This document shows positions 17,930 to 26,823 of a stretch of 64,000 nucleotides of DNA, piece after piece. Every line of letters starts with the position of its first letter. Within the stretch, counting starts at the first letter, position 1. The DNA lies in the NCBI GenBank assembly GCA_964571695.1, contig CAZNDG010000011.1, positions 6,466 to 70,465 on the forward strand, in the 5' to 3' direction. The translations under genes were made by a program, and so were the position numbers. Source of the stretch: UBA8958 sp964571695 (lineage in GTDB: Bacteria; Desulfobacterota; Syntrophia; Syntrophales; UBA8958). The notes below the pieces were generated by a model, which saw only the letters and a list, made by a program, of their open reading frames with translations, made no database searches and was not told where the DNA came from.

Positions 17930-19165
17930 TTATTGCCCGTCTCTCTGTTTGAGCATCTCAATAAAGGCCTCGATGCGCGTCTCAATCTGGCTTTCGGAAA
18001 AATTGCGTTCATCGCACATATCCGCTTCGATAATCAAAGACGGGATGCCTTTGCTGTCTTCCACGATCTTCCGGATGTCGTACTGCCCGAAGGAGTATGG
18101 CTTGCAGCTCCGGTTGGAGTGCATGACAAGGCCGTCCGCATCGTACTTGTCCACCATTTCCCCTACCATCCGCGCCATCTCGTCGACGCCGATATTCAAG
18201 TAGATCCGGGTATAGCCCTCGGCCATGGAGGCAAGGAAATCATTCTCATCCATATATCTGAGTGAACCGCACCAGGCGGAGGTATAGGTATCGGCCACCA
18301 GGCAGGCGTCATGGGCGGCGAACTTGTCTGACAGCCACTTGGTCCGGTACCAGATGGGAAGGTTGTCCCACAACAGTCGGTAACGCTCACAGGCAATGGC
18401 CCCGATCCCGTCGCGGACCCGCTGGTTCATTTCCGCCAGCAATTCCTGATAATAATCCACGGCCTGCCGGGTCCCGCGCAGGGTAACGATGAGGGCCAAA
18501 TGAAAGAAGGCGTCGAAGGCGCTCATGGGCGCGGGACGGTTGATCGTCGTATCGAGGACGGCCTGCCACAGGCGCTGTCCCGCCACTGAGAGGCGCCCAA
18601 CCTCGGCCATCCGGTCCCTATCCAGCTTCTTTCCCGTCGCCGATTCCAGAAAGACGATATATTCATCGATCTGCGTGCGGACATAACGGCTCATCTCGGG
18701 GTGGAAAGCGGTGTGGCAGAAAGGCGTGTCGAAGATGAACAGCGGAACATCGAAATACCGGGCCTGGACTTCATACCATTTCAGCACGGTGCCGCAGATG
18801 TTGTTGCCGCAGACCAGCACGTCCGGCCTGGGGAGTCCCCCAATGGGACCGCCGTTAACCGTGGCGCAGGAGATATCGGAGCGGGCGTAGGAACAAAGAT
18901 CGCCGGCGTAACCCATGGCTTCCGCCTTTTCGCAGAGATCGACGCCCATTTTGGCGGCTCCGATCATCGCCCCGTGGTTTTCCGGATAGACGGGGATGAT
19001 ATCCATGGCAATCAGAGGTTCCACCGGACCGCCGCTGGTAATCCAGGCTACCTTTTTGCCGTTATCGGCGGCTGTCTTGGCGTCGATATAATATAAGGTC
19101 ATTATTTCCTTCATTTTCTTGACGGACTTAATTTTTCGTTTTTCCTTGTCGATGTTTGTGGCCAT
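17930..19165 (-). CDS. 2-hydroxyacyl-CoA dehydratase / benzoyl-CoA reductase subunit (HgdB/BcrB-like)
   Basis: 411 aa. One of two related subunits that bind the acyl-CoA and a [4Fe-4S] cluster. Cysteines likely to be ligands lie in DLCSYARSD, GNNICGTVLKW and HSNRSCKPYSFGQYD, the last being typical of BcrB/HgdA-type subunits. ATG at 19165 with AGGAG six bases upstream, 13 bases after the partner gene. Ligase, this pair and typA are collinear. Whether the enzyme dehydrates a 2-hydroxyacyl-CoA (from amino acids) or reduces an aromatic ring cannot be decided from sequence alone; absence of bcrA/D-style neighbours favours a dehydratase. Confidence 0.87.
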   Translation of the reverse strand: MATNIDKEKRKIKSVKKMKEIMTLYYIDAKTAADNGKKVAWITSGGPVEPLIAMDIIPVYPENHGAMIGAAKMGVDLCEKAEAMGYAGDLCSYARSDISCATVNGGPIGGLPRPDVLVCGNNICGTVLKWYEVQARYFDVPLFIFDTPFCHTAFHPEMSRYVRTQIDEYIVFLESATGKKLDRDRMAEVGRLSVAGQRLWQAVLDTTINRPAPMSAFDAFFHLALIVTLRGTRQAVDYYQELLAEMNQRVRDGIGAIACERYRLLWDNLPIWYRTKWLSDKFAAHDACLVADTYTSAWCGSLRYMDENDFLASMAEGYTRIYLNIGVDEMARMVGEMVDKYDADGLVMHSNRSCKPYSFGQYDIRKIVEDSKGIPSLIIEADMCDERNFSESQIETRIEAFIEMLKQRDGQ

Positions 19166-19178
19166 TAATCACTCCTGT

Positions 19179-20369
19179 TTAGAGCATTTCCAAAAATGCT
19201 TCGAATCTTGTGCGCAATTGTCCTTCCGCCGGGAGAGGGTCCTCGATCTCCAGCATGAGATGGGGTATGTTTTCCCGATCCATGGCGTTCTTCAGGTAGG
19301 GGTAATCGAAGGCATGGGGATCACAGAATTTCAGATGCAGAAAGATCACTCCCCGGGCCTGCTTTTCTCTGACCAGGGAAATGATCGCCTCCGCACGACT
19401 GGTCAGGCCGTTGTGTTTGGCGGGGCAAACCTCCCGATGGAGATAATGCTCCGTGATGGCCGCCATGGGATCGCCCTTCCGGGTCCCTGTTGACCCATCA
19501 CTTTCGACGCCGGGACCGGCGGTTTGAAAATAGCGCGCCCCCGTGCACATATCGTCCCATACCACGGCTCCGCCGGCCGCCTCGATCATGCCGTGGAGGC
19601 GAGGGTGATTGCATATGCCCCCCACCAAGAGGAGCCGCTTGATTTCCATTTCCCGCGGCGGAGAAGAGTTTAAGGATTCCGGCGCCGATTTTTGTGCTTC
19701 AAGTTTCGCTTTCATTCCGGTAGCGACGCGCGGCAGAAGATCTCTTGCCTCATGGCGGTCCATGATCATGGCGGCCTTCACTATGGTCAGGAGATCGTCG
19801 CCGGACAACAGGGTTGGATTGGCGCTGCGCAGTTCATAAATCCCGGCCAGTAGGCGGCGAATCTCCTGAAGCGTTTCATAGGCCTCCCCCAGGGCTTCGT
19901 CGCCGATGTCCACCCCAAGCTGCCTTCCCAACTCCATCCGGAAACGTCTCAGCACGTCGAGATAATATTTCCTGGCGCTGCCGGTATTTAACTTAACCGG
20001 CAGGACGAGATCGAGGTGAAAACCACGGGCGACATTCATCCGCCAGAGATCGGAGAGGCGCTGGATGGAATCGCAGGTATGAGGAAAAACCATTCCGGCG
20101 AGGAAATCCGCATCGCCTTTTAGCCCCGTATCGAGGATACCCCGCACCACCGAGCAACAGTAGGATTGCAGGTGGGTGTCCACGCATTCCAACTCCCCCA
20201 TCGGTCCGAACAGGCGCAGGGGATGGGCGCCGGCGGCGATGATAATCTCCTCCGGGGTATAGCTGCACACATATCCTACAACCCTCCTGCCGGTTTCCAT
20301 TTGAATGCGGCGGCCATAGACTAATGGAGCCGCCGTAATTTCCGCCATGTACTTTATTGCCTCTTGCAT
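19179..20369 (-). CDS. 2-hydroxyacyl-CoA dehydratase / benzoyl-CoA reductase subunit (HgdB/BcrC-like)
   Basis: 396 aa from the ATG at 20369, preceded by GGGAG; a longer frame to 20420 lacks a ribosome site. The family pattern of three cysteine sites is visible: QSYCCSVVRG, PHTCDSIQR and DDMCTGARYF, expected to hold a [4Fe-4S] cluster. It pairs with the next gene as the heterodimer activated by an ASKHA activase (12467-13258). An acyl-CoA ligase lies directly upstream, suggesting that the CoA ester substrate is made by activation of the free acid. The 150-base gap upstream is AT-rich and may hold a separate promoter. Confidence 0.87.
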   Translation of the reverse strand: MQEAIKYMAEITAAPLVYGRRIQMETGRRVVGYVCSYTPEEIIIAAGAHPLRLFGPMGELECVDTHLQSYCCSVVRGILDTGLKGDADFLAGMVFPHTCDSIQRLSDLWRMNVARGFHLDLVLPVKLNTGSARKYYLDVLRRFRMELGRQLGVDIGDEALGEAYETLQEIRRLLAGIYELRSANPTLLSGDDLLTIVKAAMIMDRHEARDLLPRVATGMKAKLEAQKSAPESLNSSPPREMEIKRLLLVGGICNHPRLHGMIEAAGGAVVWDDMCTGARYFQTAGPGVESDGSTGTRKGDPMAAITEHYLHREVCPAKHNGLTSRAEAIISLVREKQARGVIFLHLKFCDPHAFDYPYLKNAMDRENIPHLMLEIEDPLPAEGQLRTRFEAFLEML

Positions 20370-20571
20370 CTTACGCTCCCGAGCCGGCAAACAATGTCTC
20401 TTTATACTTGCCGGTATCATAAATATCTATAATCATTTTTTTGTGAAGCGATTAATATCAACATGTCCCTTTCCGTTTATGACCACTTTAATTACATGGT
20501 ATAATTGTTTATAATCGTTATTAAAACGGGCATCATAATTCATTCCCGGCCCTGAACGGCATGACCTAAGC

Positions 20572-22296
20572 CTACTTTCCAACATATTTCCCCGCCGCCT
20601 TTAGTTTGGCGATTTCTTCCTTTTCCAGGGCGTTGTAGGCGATCTTCCCCACGAGGGTGCAGGGGAGGATTTCCCGGAATTCGATTTCCCGGGGACAGCT
20701 CCACTTGATGAGCTGTCCCCGGCAATGGCGGATCAGTTCCTCTTCCATCGCGGAGCCGGCTTTGGTCGTATCATTGAGGACCACGAAGGCCTTGACCCGC
20801 TGCACCTGCCCCTCGTCGGGTACGCCGATGACACAGGCATCCTTGACCTCGGGATGGCGGTAGAGGATATCCTCCACCTGGGCCGGATAGACATTCATGC
20901 CGGAAGATTTGATCATCCGTTTGAGACGCAGTTTGAAATAGAAGAAACCATCCTGGTCCATGGAGGCGATATCACCGGTATGAAGCCACACCCGCCCGTC
21001 GGGATGTTTCCTCAGGGTCTTGGCCGTCTCTTCCGGCTGGTCGAGATAGCCCATCATTACCGCCGGTCCATGGAGACAGAGTTCTCCCTCGGCGCCCACT
21101 GGTGCTTCCTCCGTAGTGCCGATGGCGACTATCTTCGCCAGCATATCGGGAAAAGGAACCCCGATGCTGCCTTCCCGGTATTCCTGCAAAGGGGTGGCCA
21201 TAATGGCCGTAACCGCTTCCGTGAGGCCGTAGCCTTCCAGGAGCTTCACCTTTCCGCCCTGCCTTTTTACCAGGGCCTCGAAGTTCTCCTTGACCGGTCC
21301 GGGCAGGGTGTCGGCACCGCTGAAGGTCGCCTTGAGACAGCTCAAATCGGCATTTTGAAACACCGGATTACGGCATAAGGCCTCGAAGAGTGTTGGTACG
21401 CCCACTACAAAGGTAGGGCGTTTCGTCCTTATCAGCTTGGCGACGATTTCCGGCGTGAACTGCGGCACCAAAATGCTCTTGCCGCCGCCCATGAACGCGG
21501 CATTTACACAGACCCCCAATCCGAATCCGTGAAAAATGGGAAGAATGGCCAAAATGGCATCCTGTTTGGACAGATTACCCCAAGCCGACACCTGCATCCC
21601 CTCGCTGATGAAATTCATGTTGGACAGCATGATCCCCTTGGGGGTCCCCGTGGTCCCGCCGCTGTATAGTATTACCGCCAGATCTTCTGTGGACATGGCC
21701 GCCTCTGGTACGGGCGGATAGGATGCCGCCATGAGCTCGCGCCACCACCGTACCCGCGGGTCTGCCGGCACCGGGGGAATCTTGCGGCCCTTGGCCAGAT
21801 AAAAACCAAGCTTTTTAAACAAGTCCAGATAATCGGAAATTTTCGTAAGTATGAGTACCTCCAGCGGCGTATCTTCTCTAACCTCCCGGAACTTGCCGTA
21901 AAAGGCGTCGATGGTAAGGGCGAAACGGCTCCTGCTGATTCGGAGATAAAAGGCAATCTCCTGGGCGGTGGAAAGGGGATGAATCATACTGGCCACGGCG
22001 CCGATCTTGTTGGCGGCATAAAAGCAGATGATACCCTGAGGTGAAGTGGGCATGGAAATCGTTATCCGGTCTCCCTTCCTCAATCCCAGCGCATACAGCG
22101 ACCGGGCGCATCGATCGATTTCGGCGGCAAAGTCGCGATAAGTGGAGGTGCGGCCCATGAAATCATAGGCAATCGCCTCGGGATTGCGGTCCACCGATCT
22201 CATCAGGGCCTCGTACATCGTCACCCGCGGGTAGTCAAGGGAGGGTGGTACGGCGCCGTAATACTTCAGCCAGGGTCTTTCGTCGTTTGTCGTCAT
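20572..22296 (-). CDS. AMP-forming acyl-CoA ligase (acyl-CoA synthetase)
   Basis: 574 aa, ANL superfamily. P-loop ILYSGGTTGTPKGIMLSN, adenylate motif GYGLTEAVTA, hinge HTGDIASMDQDGFFYFKLRL, and the catalytic lysine in LPCTLVGKIAYN. I chose the ATG at 22296 (MTTNDERPW) because GGGAGGA lies just upstream; the frame extends to 22386 but those residues overlap the divergent comEC start region. First gene of the cluster with the two dehydratase subunits. The acid activated is unknown; short- or branched-chain or aryl acids are all possible. Confidence 0.9.
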   Translation of the reverse strand: MTTNDERPWLKYYGAVPPSLDYPRVTMYEALMRSVDRNPEAIAYDFMGRTSTYRDFAAEIDRCARSLYALGLRKGDRITISMPTSPQGIICFYAANKIGAVASMIHPLSTAQEIAFYLRISRSRFALTIDAFYGKFREVREDTPLEVLILTKISDYLDLFKKLGFYLAKGRKIPPVPADPRVRWWRELMAASYPPVPEAAMSTEDLAVILYSGGTTGTPKGIMLSNMNFISEGMQVSAWGNLSKQDAILAILPIFHGFGLGVCVNAAFMGGGKSILVPQFTPEIVAKLIRTKRPTFVVGVPTLFEALCRNPVFQNADLSCLKATFSGADTLPGPVKENFEALVKRQGGKVKLLEGYGLTEAVTAIMATPLQEYREGSIGVPFPDMLAKIVAIGTTEEAPVGAEGELCLHGPAVMMGYLDQPEETAKTLRKHPDGRVWLHTGDIASMDQDGFFYFKLRLKRMIKSSGMNVYPAQVEDILYRHPEVKDACVIGVPDEGQVQRVKAFVVLNDTTKAGSAMEEELIRHCRGQLIKWSCPREIEFREILPCTLVGKIAYNALEKEEIAKLKAAGKYVGK

Positions 22297-22389
22297 GCTT
22301 TTCCTCCCTTCATTAGTCATTATAAAGGCGGCTTGCATCATAGTGAATTTTCCTGCATATGCAAGGGAAACTTCTTCCGGAGGCATGAT

Positions 22390-24918
22390 ATGGGGCGTCC
22401 CCTTGCGGCTCCCACCCTGACCCTCATGGCCGGCATCGCCTGTTCATCCGCTTATGAAGTGGCGACTGCGCCCCTCCTGACCGCCCTCCTTGCCGCTTGT
22501 CTGTTTCTTTTGGTGGGCATTATTCGAAGAAGCTCCAAAGCCGCCTCATTTTTCCTTTGCGTGGCTTTTTTCATTTTAGGGTGGATCCAGATGAACCTAT
22601 ATCTTTACCGGGAACCGACCGGAGATCATATCGTCAATCTGTTGAAATCCGATCCGGTGACGATCACGGGACTGATCGGCGAAGCTCCCCAACACTTTCC
22701 GGAGAAGACCGATCTCATTGTTATGGCCCTGAAAATGACCGACGAAACAGGCACCGAACACCCCTGCCGCGGAAAGGTCCTTCTTAGTTACCAAGGCCGG
22801 CGGACCTTTGCCTATGGTGATGCCATCAGCGCCCGTACCAGGTTGCGCCGGGTGCGGAACTTCCATAACCCCGGCGGCTTCGATTATGAACGCCATCTCA
22901 AATTTCAGGGAATTCTGGTGCGAGGCTTCATTCCCGACGATTCCCGCATCGTTTTACTGCGAAAGGGTTTGGGCAATCCACTCCGGCAGCGACTGGAAGT
23001 GGTCCGGGCCCGAATACGTAGCTTCGTGGATTTACACGCCCCTTTCCCGGAACGGGAGATCCTCAAGGCCTGCATCCTTGGCGATCAGCAGGAGATACCC
23101 CGAGAGATCCGGAACGCCTTCAGCAAGACCGGCACCTCCCACATTATCGCCATTTCGGGATTCAATATGGGACTGGTCGCCTTCTTTTCCATCTTCCTCG
23201 TCCGTTCGTTGCTCCGGCGCTTTCCCTATCTCCTCCTGCGCTTCGAGATGGACAAGCTGTCGGTTCTGGCCGCCATCCCCCCCGTGATTCTCTATACGTT
23301 CATCGCCGGCGCCGGGATGTCGGTCTGGCGCGCCACCCTCATGATCCTGGCCTTCATGATCGCCCTGCTCATCGCCAGAAACCGGGATCTCTACAATACC
23401 CTGGCGATGGCAGCCCTATTCATCCTGATCCCCTATCCCCCGGCCCTGTTCGATATCTCCTTTCAACTTTCTTTTGCGGCGGTGGCGGCGATCCTCTACA
23501 TCACCCCCCGCTTGACCGCCTTTGTACCCAAGCCGTTATTGGAGGACCGCTCGGCATCATCCCTTCTCAACCATCTCATAGAAAGACTAAGCTACCAAAC
23601 CGCCCTGTTTTTGATCGTATCCCTGAGCGCCATGGTGGGGACGATGCCTTTGATCGCCTTATACTTCAATCGCATTTCCCTCGTTGCGTTTCCTGCCAAT
23701 ATCATCCTTGTGCCCATACTTGGCATCCTCGCCGTTCCCGCCTCCCTGGTCGCGGTGTTTTTCCTTCCCTGGTCTTCAACATTGGCCAAAATTTGCCTCG
23801 ACCTGGCCGGGGTGCTGGTAATGAAATCCCTGACTGTCAACGACTTCTTTGCCTCCCTTTCCTGGTCTTCCCGCTATTTGACCACGCCGAGCATCCCGGA
23901 AATAGCCGGATTTTATCTGTTGATTTACACGCTTGTGCGCCTGCTGCCTCAGCCCTCATCGCCCGATGCCGCCAAGGTTGCAACCGTCGTAAAACCACCC
24001 TTGTGGGTCCATTACACCCTGGGCGCCACCGTGCTGTTCTTTGTGGGTAACGGAATCCTACTTCACGAAACGGGAAGGAATCATGGTGTGTTATCCGCTA
24101 CTGCTATCGACGTCGGCCAGGGAAGTTCGACCTTGGTTCGCTTCCCCACCGACAAGATCATGCTTATCGACGGCGGCGGTTTTCCGAACAGCGTCTTTGA
24201 TGTGGGGAAATACATCGTCGCCCCCTACTTGTGGCGGGAAAGGATCGACGCCATTGACATCGTAGTTTTGACCCATCCCCACCCCGATCACCTCCAGGGG
24301 CTTATTTTCATTCTAAATAATTTTTCCGTTGGCGAGGTATGGAGTAACGGCGAAAAGGCAAACAGCGAAGAATATCGAGAATTTTTAAAGATAATCCAGG
24401 ACCGGGGCATCCCCCATCGCCGCCGGTCATCGCAAGACGAGCCGATCATTGTAAATGATACTCGCATTGAATTTCTCAATCCCGAACGTTTATGGACCGA
24501 TGAAGGAAACGTGGTAAGTTATGTGGAGGCCAACGACCGTTCTCTGGCAATGAGGATGACCTTCGGCGGCGTGTCCTTCCTTTTCACGGGTGATATTTCC
24601 GGAGCCACCGAGGAGGTGATCGTCTCCCGCCGCGGGCGCATTTTCAGCTCCCTGCTCTTTGTGCCCCATCATGGCGGCAGAACTTCGACCACCGCAGGCT
24701 TTCTCGAAGCGGTTAAACCTTCTGCGGCAATAATCTCGGCGGGTTATGATAATCCGTTTCGTCTCCCCAATCCTGAAGTCCTCACACGGCTCCGGAATGT
24801 CGGTGCGACGATTTATCGTACCGACCTGCAGGGAATGATCCGGGCCACAACAGACGGTCAGGAACACTTTATTTCCTCTTTTCTCGAAAAGGTGGAGATC
24901 CCGGTGGGGTCAAAATGA
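22390..24918 (+). CDS. comEC: DNA internalization-related competence protein ComEC/Rec2
   Basis: 842 aa, full length. N-terminal DUF4131/OB region, a competence domain of about 8-10 membrane segments (DQQEIPREIRNAFSKTGTSH, then AISGFNMG, is the family hallmark near residues 230-260), and a C-terminal metallo-beta-lactamase-like domain with THPHPDHLQGL and VPHHGGRTST. It forms the inner-membrane channel for single-stranded DNA uptake. ATG at 22390 with GGAGG six bases upstream. It is divergent from the ligase gene, with starts only about 95 bases apart. With comEA (45432-46043) it points to a DNA uptake route. Confidence 0.93.
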   Translation: MGRPLAAPTLTLMAGIACSSAYEVATAPLLTALLAACLFLLVGIIRRSSKAASFFLCVAFFILGWIQMNLYLYREPTGDHIVNLLKSDPVTITGLIGEAPQHFPEKTDLIVMALKMTDETGTEHPCRGKVLLSYQGRRTFAYGDAISARTRLRRVRNFHNPGGFDYERHLKFQGILVRGFIPDDSRIVLLRKGLGNPLRQRLEVVRARIRSFVDLHAPFPEREILKACILGDQQEIPREIRNAFSKTGTSHIIAISGFNMGLVAFFSIFLVRSLLRRFPYLLLRFEMDKLSVLAAIPPVILYTFIAGAGMSVWRATLMILAFMIALLIARNRDLYNTLAMAALFILIPYPPALFDISFQLSFAAVAAILYITPRLTAFVPKPLLEDRSASSLLNHLIERLSYQTALFLIVSLSAMVGTMPLIALYFNRISLVAFPANIILVPILGILAVPASLVAVFFLPWSSTLAKICLDLAGVLVMKSLTVNDFFASLSWSSRYLTTPSIPEIAGFYLLIYTLVRLLPQPSSPDAAKVATVVKPPLWVHYTLGATVLFFVGNGILLHETGRNHGVLSATAIDVGQGSSTLVRFPTDKIMLIDGGGFPNSVFDVGKYIVAPYLWRERIDAIDIVVLTHPHPDHLQGLIFILNNFSVGEVWSNGEKANSEEYREFLKIIQDRGIPHRRRSSQDEPIIVNDTRIEFLNPERLWTDEGNVVSYVEANDRSLAMRMTFGGVSFLFTGDISGATEEVIVSRRGRIFSSLLFVPHHGGRTSTTAGFLEAVKPSAAIISAGYDNPFRLPNPEVLTRLRNVGATIYRTDLQGMIRATTDGQEHFISSFLEKVEIPVGSK

Positions 24919-24949
24919 AGAGATCTTCGCTGACAATACCAATAAATAC

Positions 24950-24978
24950 TTGACATCAAAGATTAATTGATTAATAAT
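24950..24978 (+). promoter_or_regulatory. Strong sigma70-type promoter before the MinD-like operon
   Basis: TTGACA (24950-24955), a 17-base spacer and AATAAT (24973-24978; five of six consensus bases). About 140 bases of untranslated leader follow before the ATG at 25119; I find no recognisable riboswitch in it. Confidence 0.65.
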
Positions 24979-25118
24979 CCCAAGCCTGTAACAAACACAA
25001 AGTTTTTTCTTGCATCTAAGCTTCCGACCTGTCACGGATAAGCGGTCATAGGAAAACAACGCTCCGGAATTATGCCCCGTCAAGATCCTGGGCAGTGTCA
25101 TTAAAGGTGGGGTTTTAA

Positions 25119-26057
25119 ATGGCGATCATTCTACCCATCGGCGGAGGCAAAGGTGGTTCCGGCAAGAGCTTTCTCTCCGGATCGCTGGGGGTGCTGCTGG
25201 CGCGGGAGGGATTTCGTACCCTGGTGATCGACGTCGATCTGGGTGCGGCCAACCTGCACACCATCATCGGCGTTCCCCACCCCCGCTTGAGTCTTTCCGA
25301 CTTTATCAACAAACGGGTCTCCACCCTGACAGACACCATCATCTCCACTCCCACGCCATTGCTGTTCATGATCAGCGGCGCCATGAACAATCTTGACATC
25401 GCCAACCTGGCCCATGAGCAGAAGATAAAGGTGCTCCGTCATATCGTCAAACTGCCCTACGACTACATTCTTCTGGATCTTGGCGCCGGCACTTCGTTCA
25501 ACACCTTGGATTTTTTCATGATATCTGATCATGGGATCTTTGTGACCACCCCGGAGCCCACGGCCATAGAAAATATCTATCGTCTCATCAGATCTGTCTA
25601 TTTCCGGAAGATCAGAAAGGCCCTGGATACGCATCATTTTCAGAATCTGGCCCGGGAAGCGGAGGAGAGGGATCCCATGGCCAAGGTCACGAATCCCGAC
25701 CGCTTACTTGCCGTCGTCAGGGAATTGGATCCGGAACGGGGGGAAGTGCTGGCCGGTGAGTTGAGATCATTTCAGTTCAAACTCATTGTGAATCAAAACC
25801 GTAAACAGGATAATCCCCATATCGGCGCCATGATCTGCAAAATCATCTCCCGCCATTTGGATCTGAAAATCGATTTTCTCGGCAACGTCGCTTTCGACGA
25901 TCGGGTTCACAGCGCCGTCTGCAAGACCGGTCTGTTCATAGATCTCTATCCCTTTACGCAGACGGTACATGACCTGAGGCAATGCCTGCGCAACCTGCTT
26001 TTGAATTCCGCCACGGCGGGCAAATGCGACCGGACCGGAAGTGTAAATGAATTCTGA
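25119..26057 (+). CDS. MinD/FlhG-like P-loop ATPase
   Basis: 312 aa. Deviant Walker A GGKGGSGKS with the signature lysine, switch I DVDLGAANLH and Walker B-like YILLDLGAGTS place it in the MinD/FlhG branch; such ATPases dimerise with ATP and position structures on the membrane or at poles. A C-terminal amphipathic stretch (VHDLRQCLRNLLL) could contact the membrane. No flagellar genes are nearby. The next gene starts 11 bases before this one ends, and a third follows with overlap, forming a tight three-gene operon with J-domain-like proteins. Confidence 0.85.
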   Translation: MAIILPIGGGKGGSGKSFLSGSLGVLLAREGFRTLVIDVDLGAANLHTIIGVPHPRLSLSDFINKRVSTLTDTIISTPTPLLFMISGAMNNLDIANLAHEQKIKVLRHIVKLPYDYILLDLGAGTSFNTLDFFMISDHGIFVTTPEPTAIENIYRLIRSVYFRKIRKALDTHHFQNLAREAEERDPMAKVTNPDRLLAVVRELDPERGEVLAGELRSFQFKLIVNQNRKQDNPHIGAMICKIISRHLDLKIDFLGNVAFDDRVHSAVCKTGLFIDLYPFTQTVHDLRQCLRNLLLNSATAGKCDRTGSVNEF

Positions 26058-26823
26058 GCAACGAATCAATAAAATGATCAATTTTCGGGGCCATTCTCTT
26101 TATGAAATCCTCGAAGTCTCCGCTGATGCCTCTCCTTACGAGATCCGCCGGGCTTACCAGGACATCTATGATCTCTACGCCCATGAGTCCCTCGCCTCCT
26201 ACTCCTTCTTTCATGAAGAAGAAAGGCAGGAACTCCTGGCGGATCTGGAAAAAGCATATCTGGTCCTGATCGATGAAGGATCGCGACGTAATTATGATCA
26301 GAGGCTCATCGCTCAGGGACTTTTGAATGAAGAGATGTGTTATCGGGATCGGGTCCGCGAGCCTGTGCCCCTGTACCCATTTACGCGAGAAAATCTGGCT
26401 CGCGGCCGCAAACAACATCGACCGCCCCCCATCGATGATGCCGGCGAAGATACAACATATATGAATGCCATCGAACCCGATTCGCCCCCGGCGGACGAGA
26501 CAGCTATGGTCGCCCCGGTAGCAGGTTCCACCCCGAATCCGGTCAGGATATGTGATCTCCAGCAAAAGGAGGCCGTCTCAGGCCTGGATCTTCAAAACTG
26601 CCGATTGCAGGCAGGGGTTGATCTAAAAGAGATCGCTATCCGGAGCAAGATCAAGATGTCCATGCTGGAGGCCATGGAGGGCGACCGATATGATTTATTG
26701 CCGCCCCTTGCGTACTTGAAAGGTTTCTTGAGAATCTATGCCCAGATCATTCATTGTGATCCCGAGAAGATAATCAATGGCTACATAAAACAAATGCAGT
26801 CCGTACAGGGAGGTTCGCCTTGA
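26047..26823 (+). CDS. J-domain-like protein with C-terminal RodZ-like HTH
   Basis: 258 aa. Residues 14-80 resemble a J domain (SLYEILEVSADASPYEIRRA, then a second helix), but the HPD that stimulates Hsp70 is missing: that position reads LYAHES. The middle is Pro-rich. Residues 175-255 form a RodZ/HTH_25-type helix-turn-helix (LQAGVDLKEIAIRSKI, then LPPLAYLKGFLRIYAQ). No membrane segment follows, so this is not a full RodZ. It overlaps the ATPase gene by 11 bases. A role in polar or cytoskeletal organisation is a guess from the HTH type and the partner. Confidence 0.75.
   Translation: MNSEQRINKMINFRGHSLYEILEVSADASPYEIRRAYQDIYDLYAHESLASYSFFHEEERQELLADLEKAYLVLIDEGSRRNYDQRLIAQGLLNEEMCYRDRVREPVPLYPFTRENLARGRKQHRPPPIDDAGEDTTYMNAIEPDSPPADETAMVAPVAGSTPNPVRICDLQQKEAVSGLDLQNCRLQAGVDLKEIAIRSKIKMSMLEAMEGDRYDLLPPLAYLKGFLRIYAQIIHCDPEKIINGYIKQMQSVQGGSP

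Noticed and set aside
20421..20571. TATAA-TTGT-TTATA palindrome as operator of the dehydratase genes
   Set aside because: The motif is short in an AT-rich gap and could occur by chance; no regulator is nearby.
24979..25118. Riboswitch in the leader of the MinD-like operon
   Set aside because: I looked for c-di-GMP, SAM, cobalamin and TPP hallmarks and found none.
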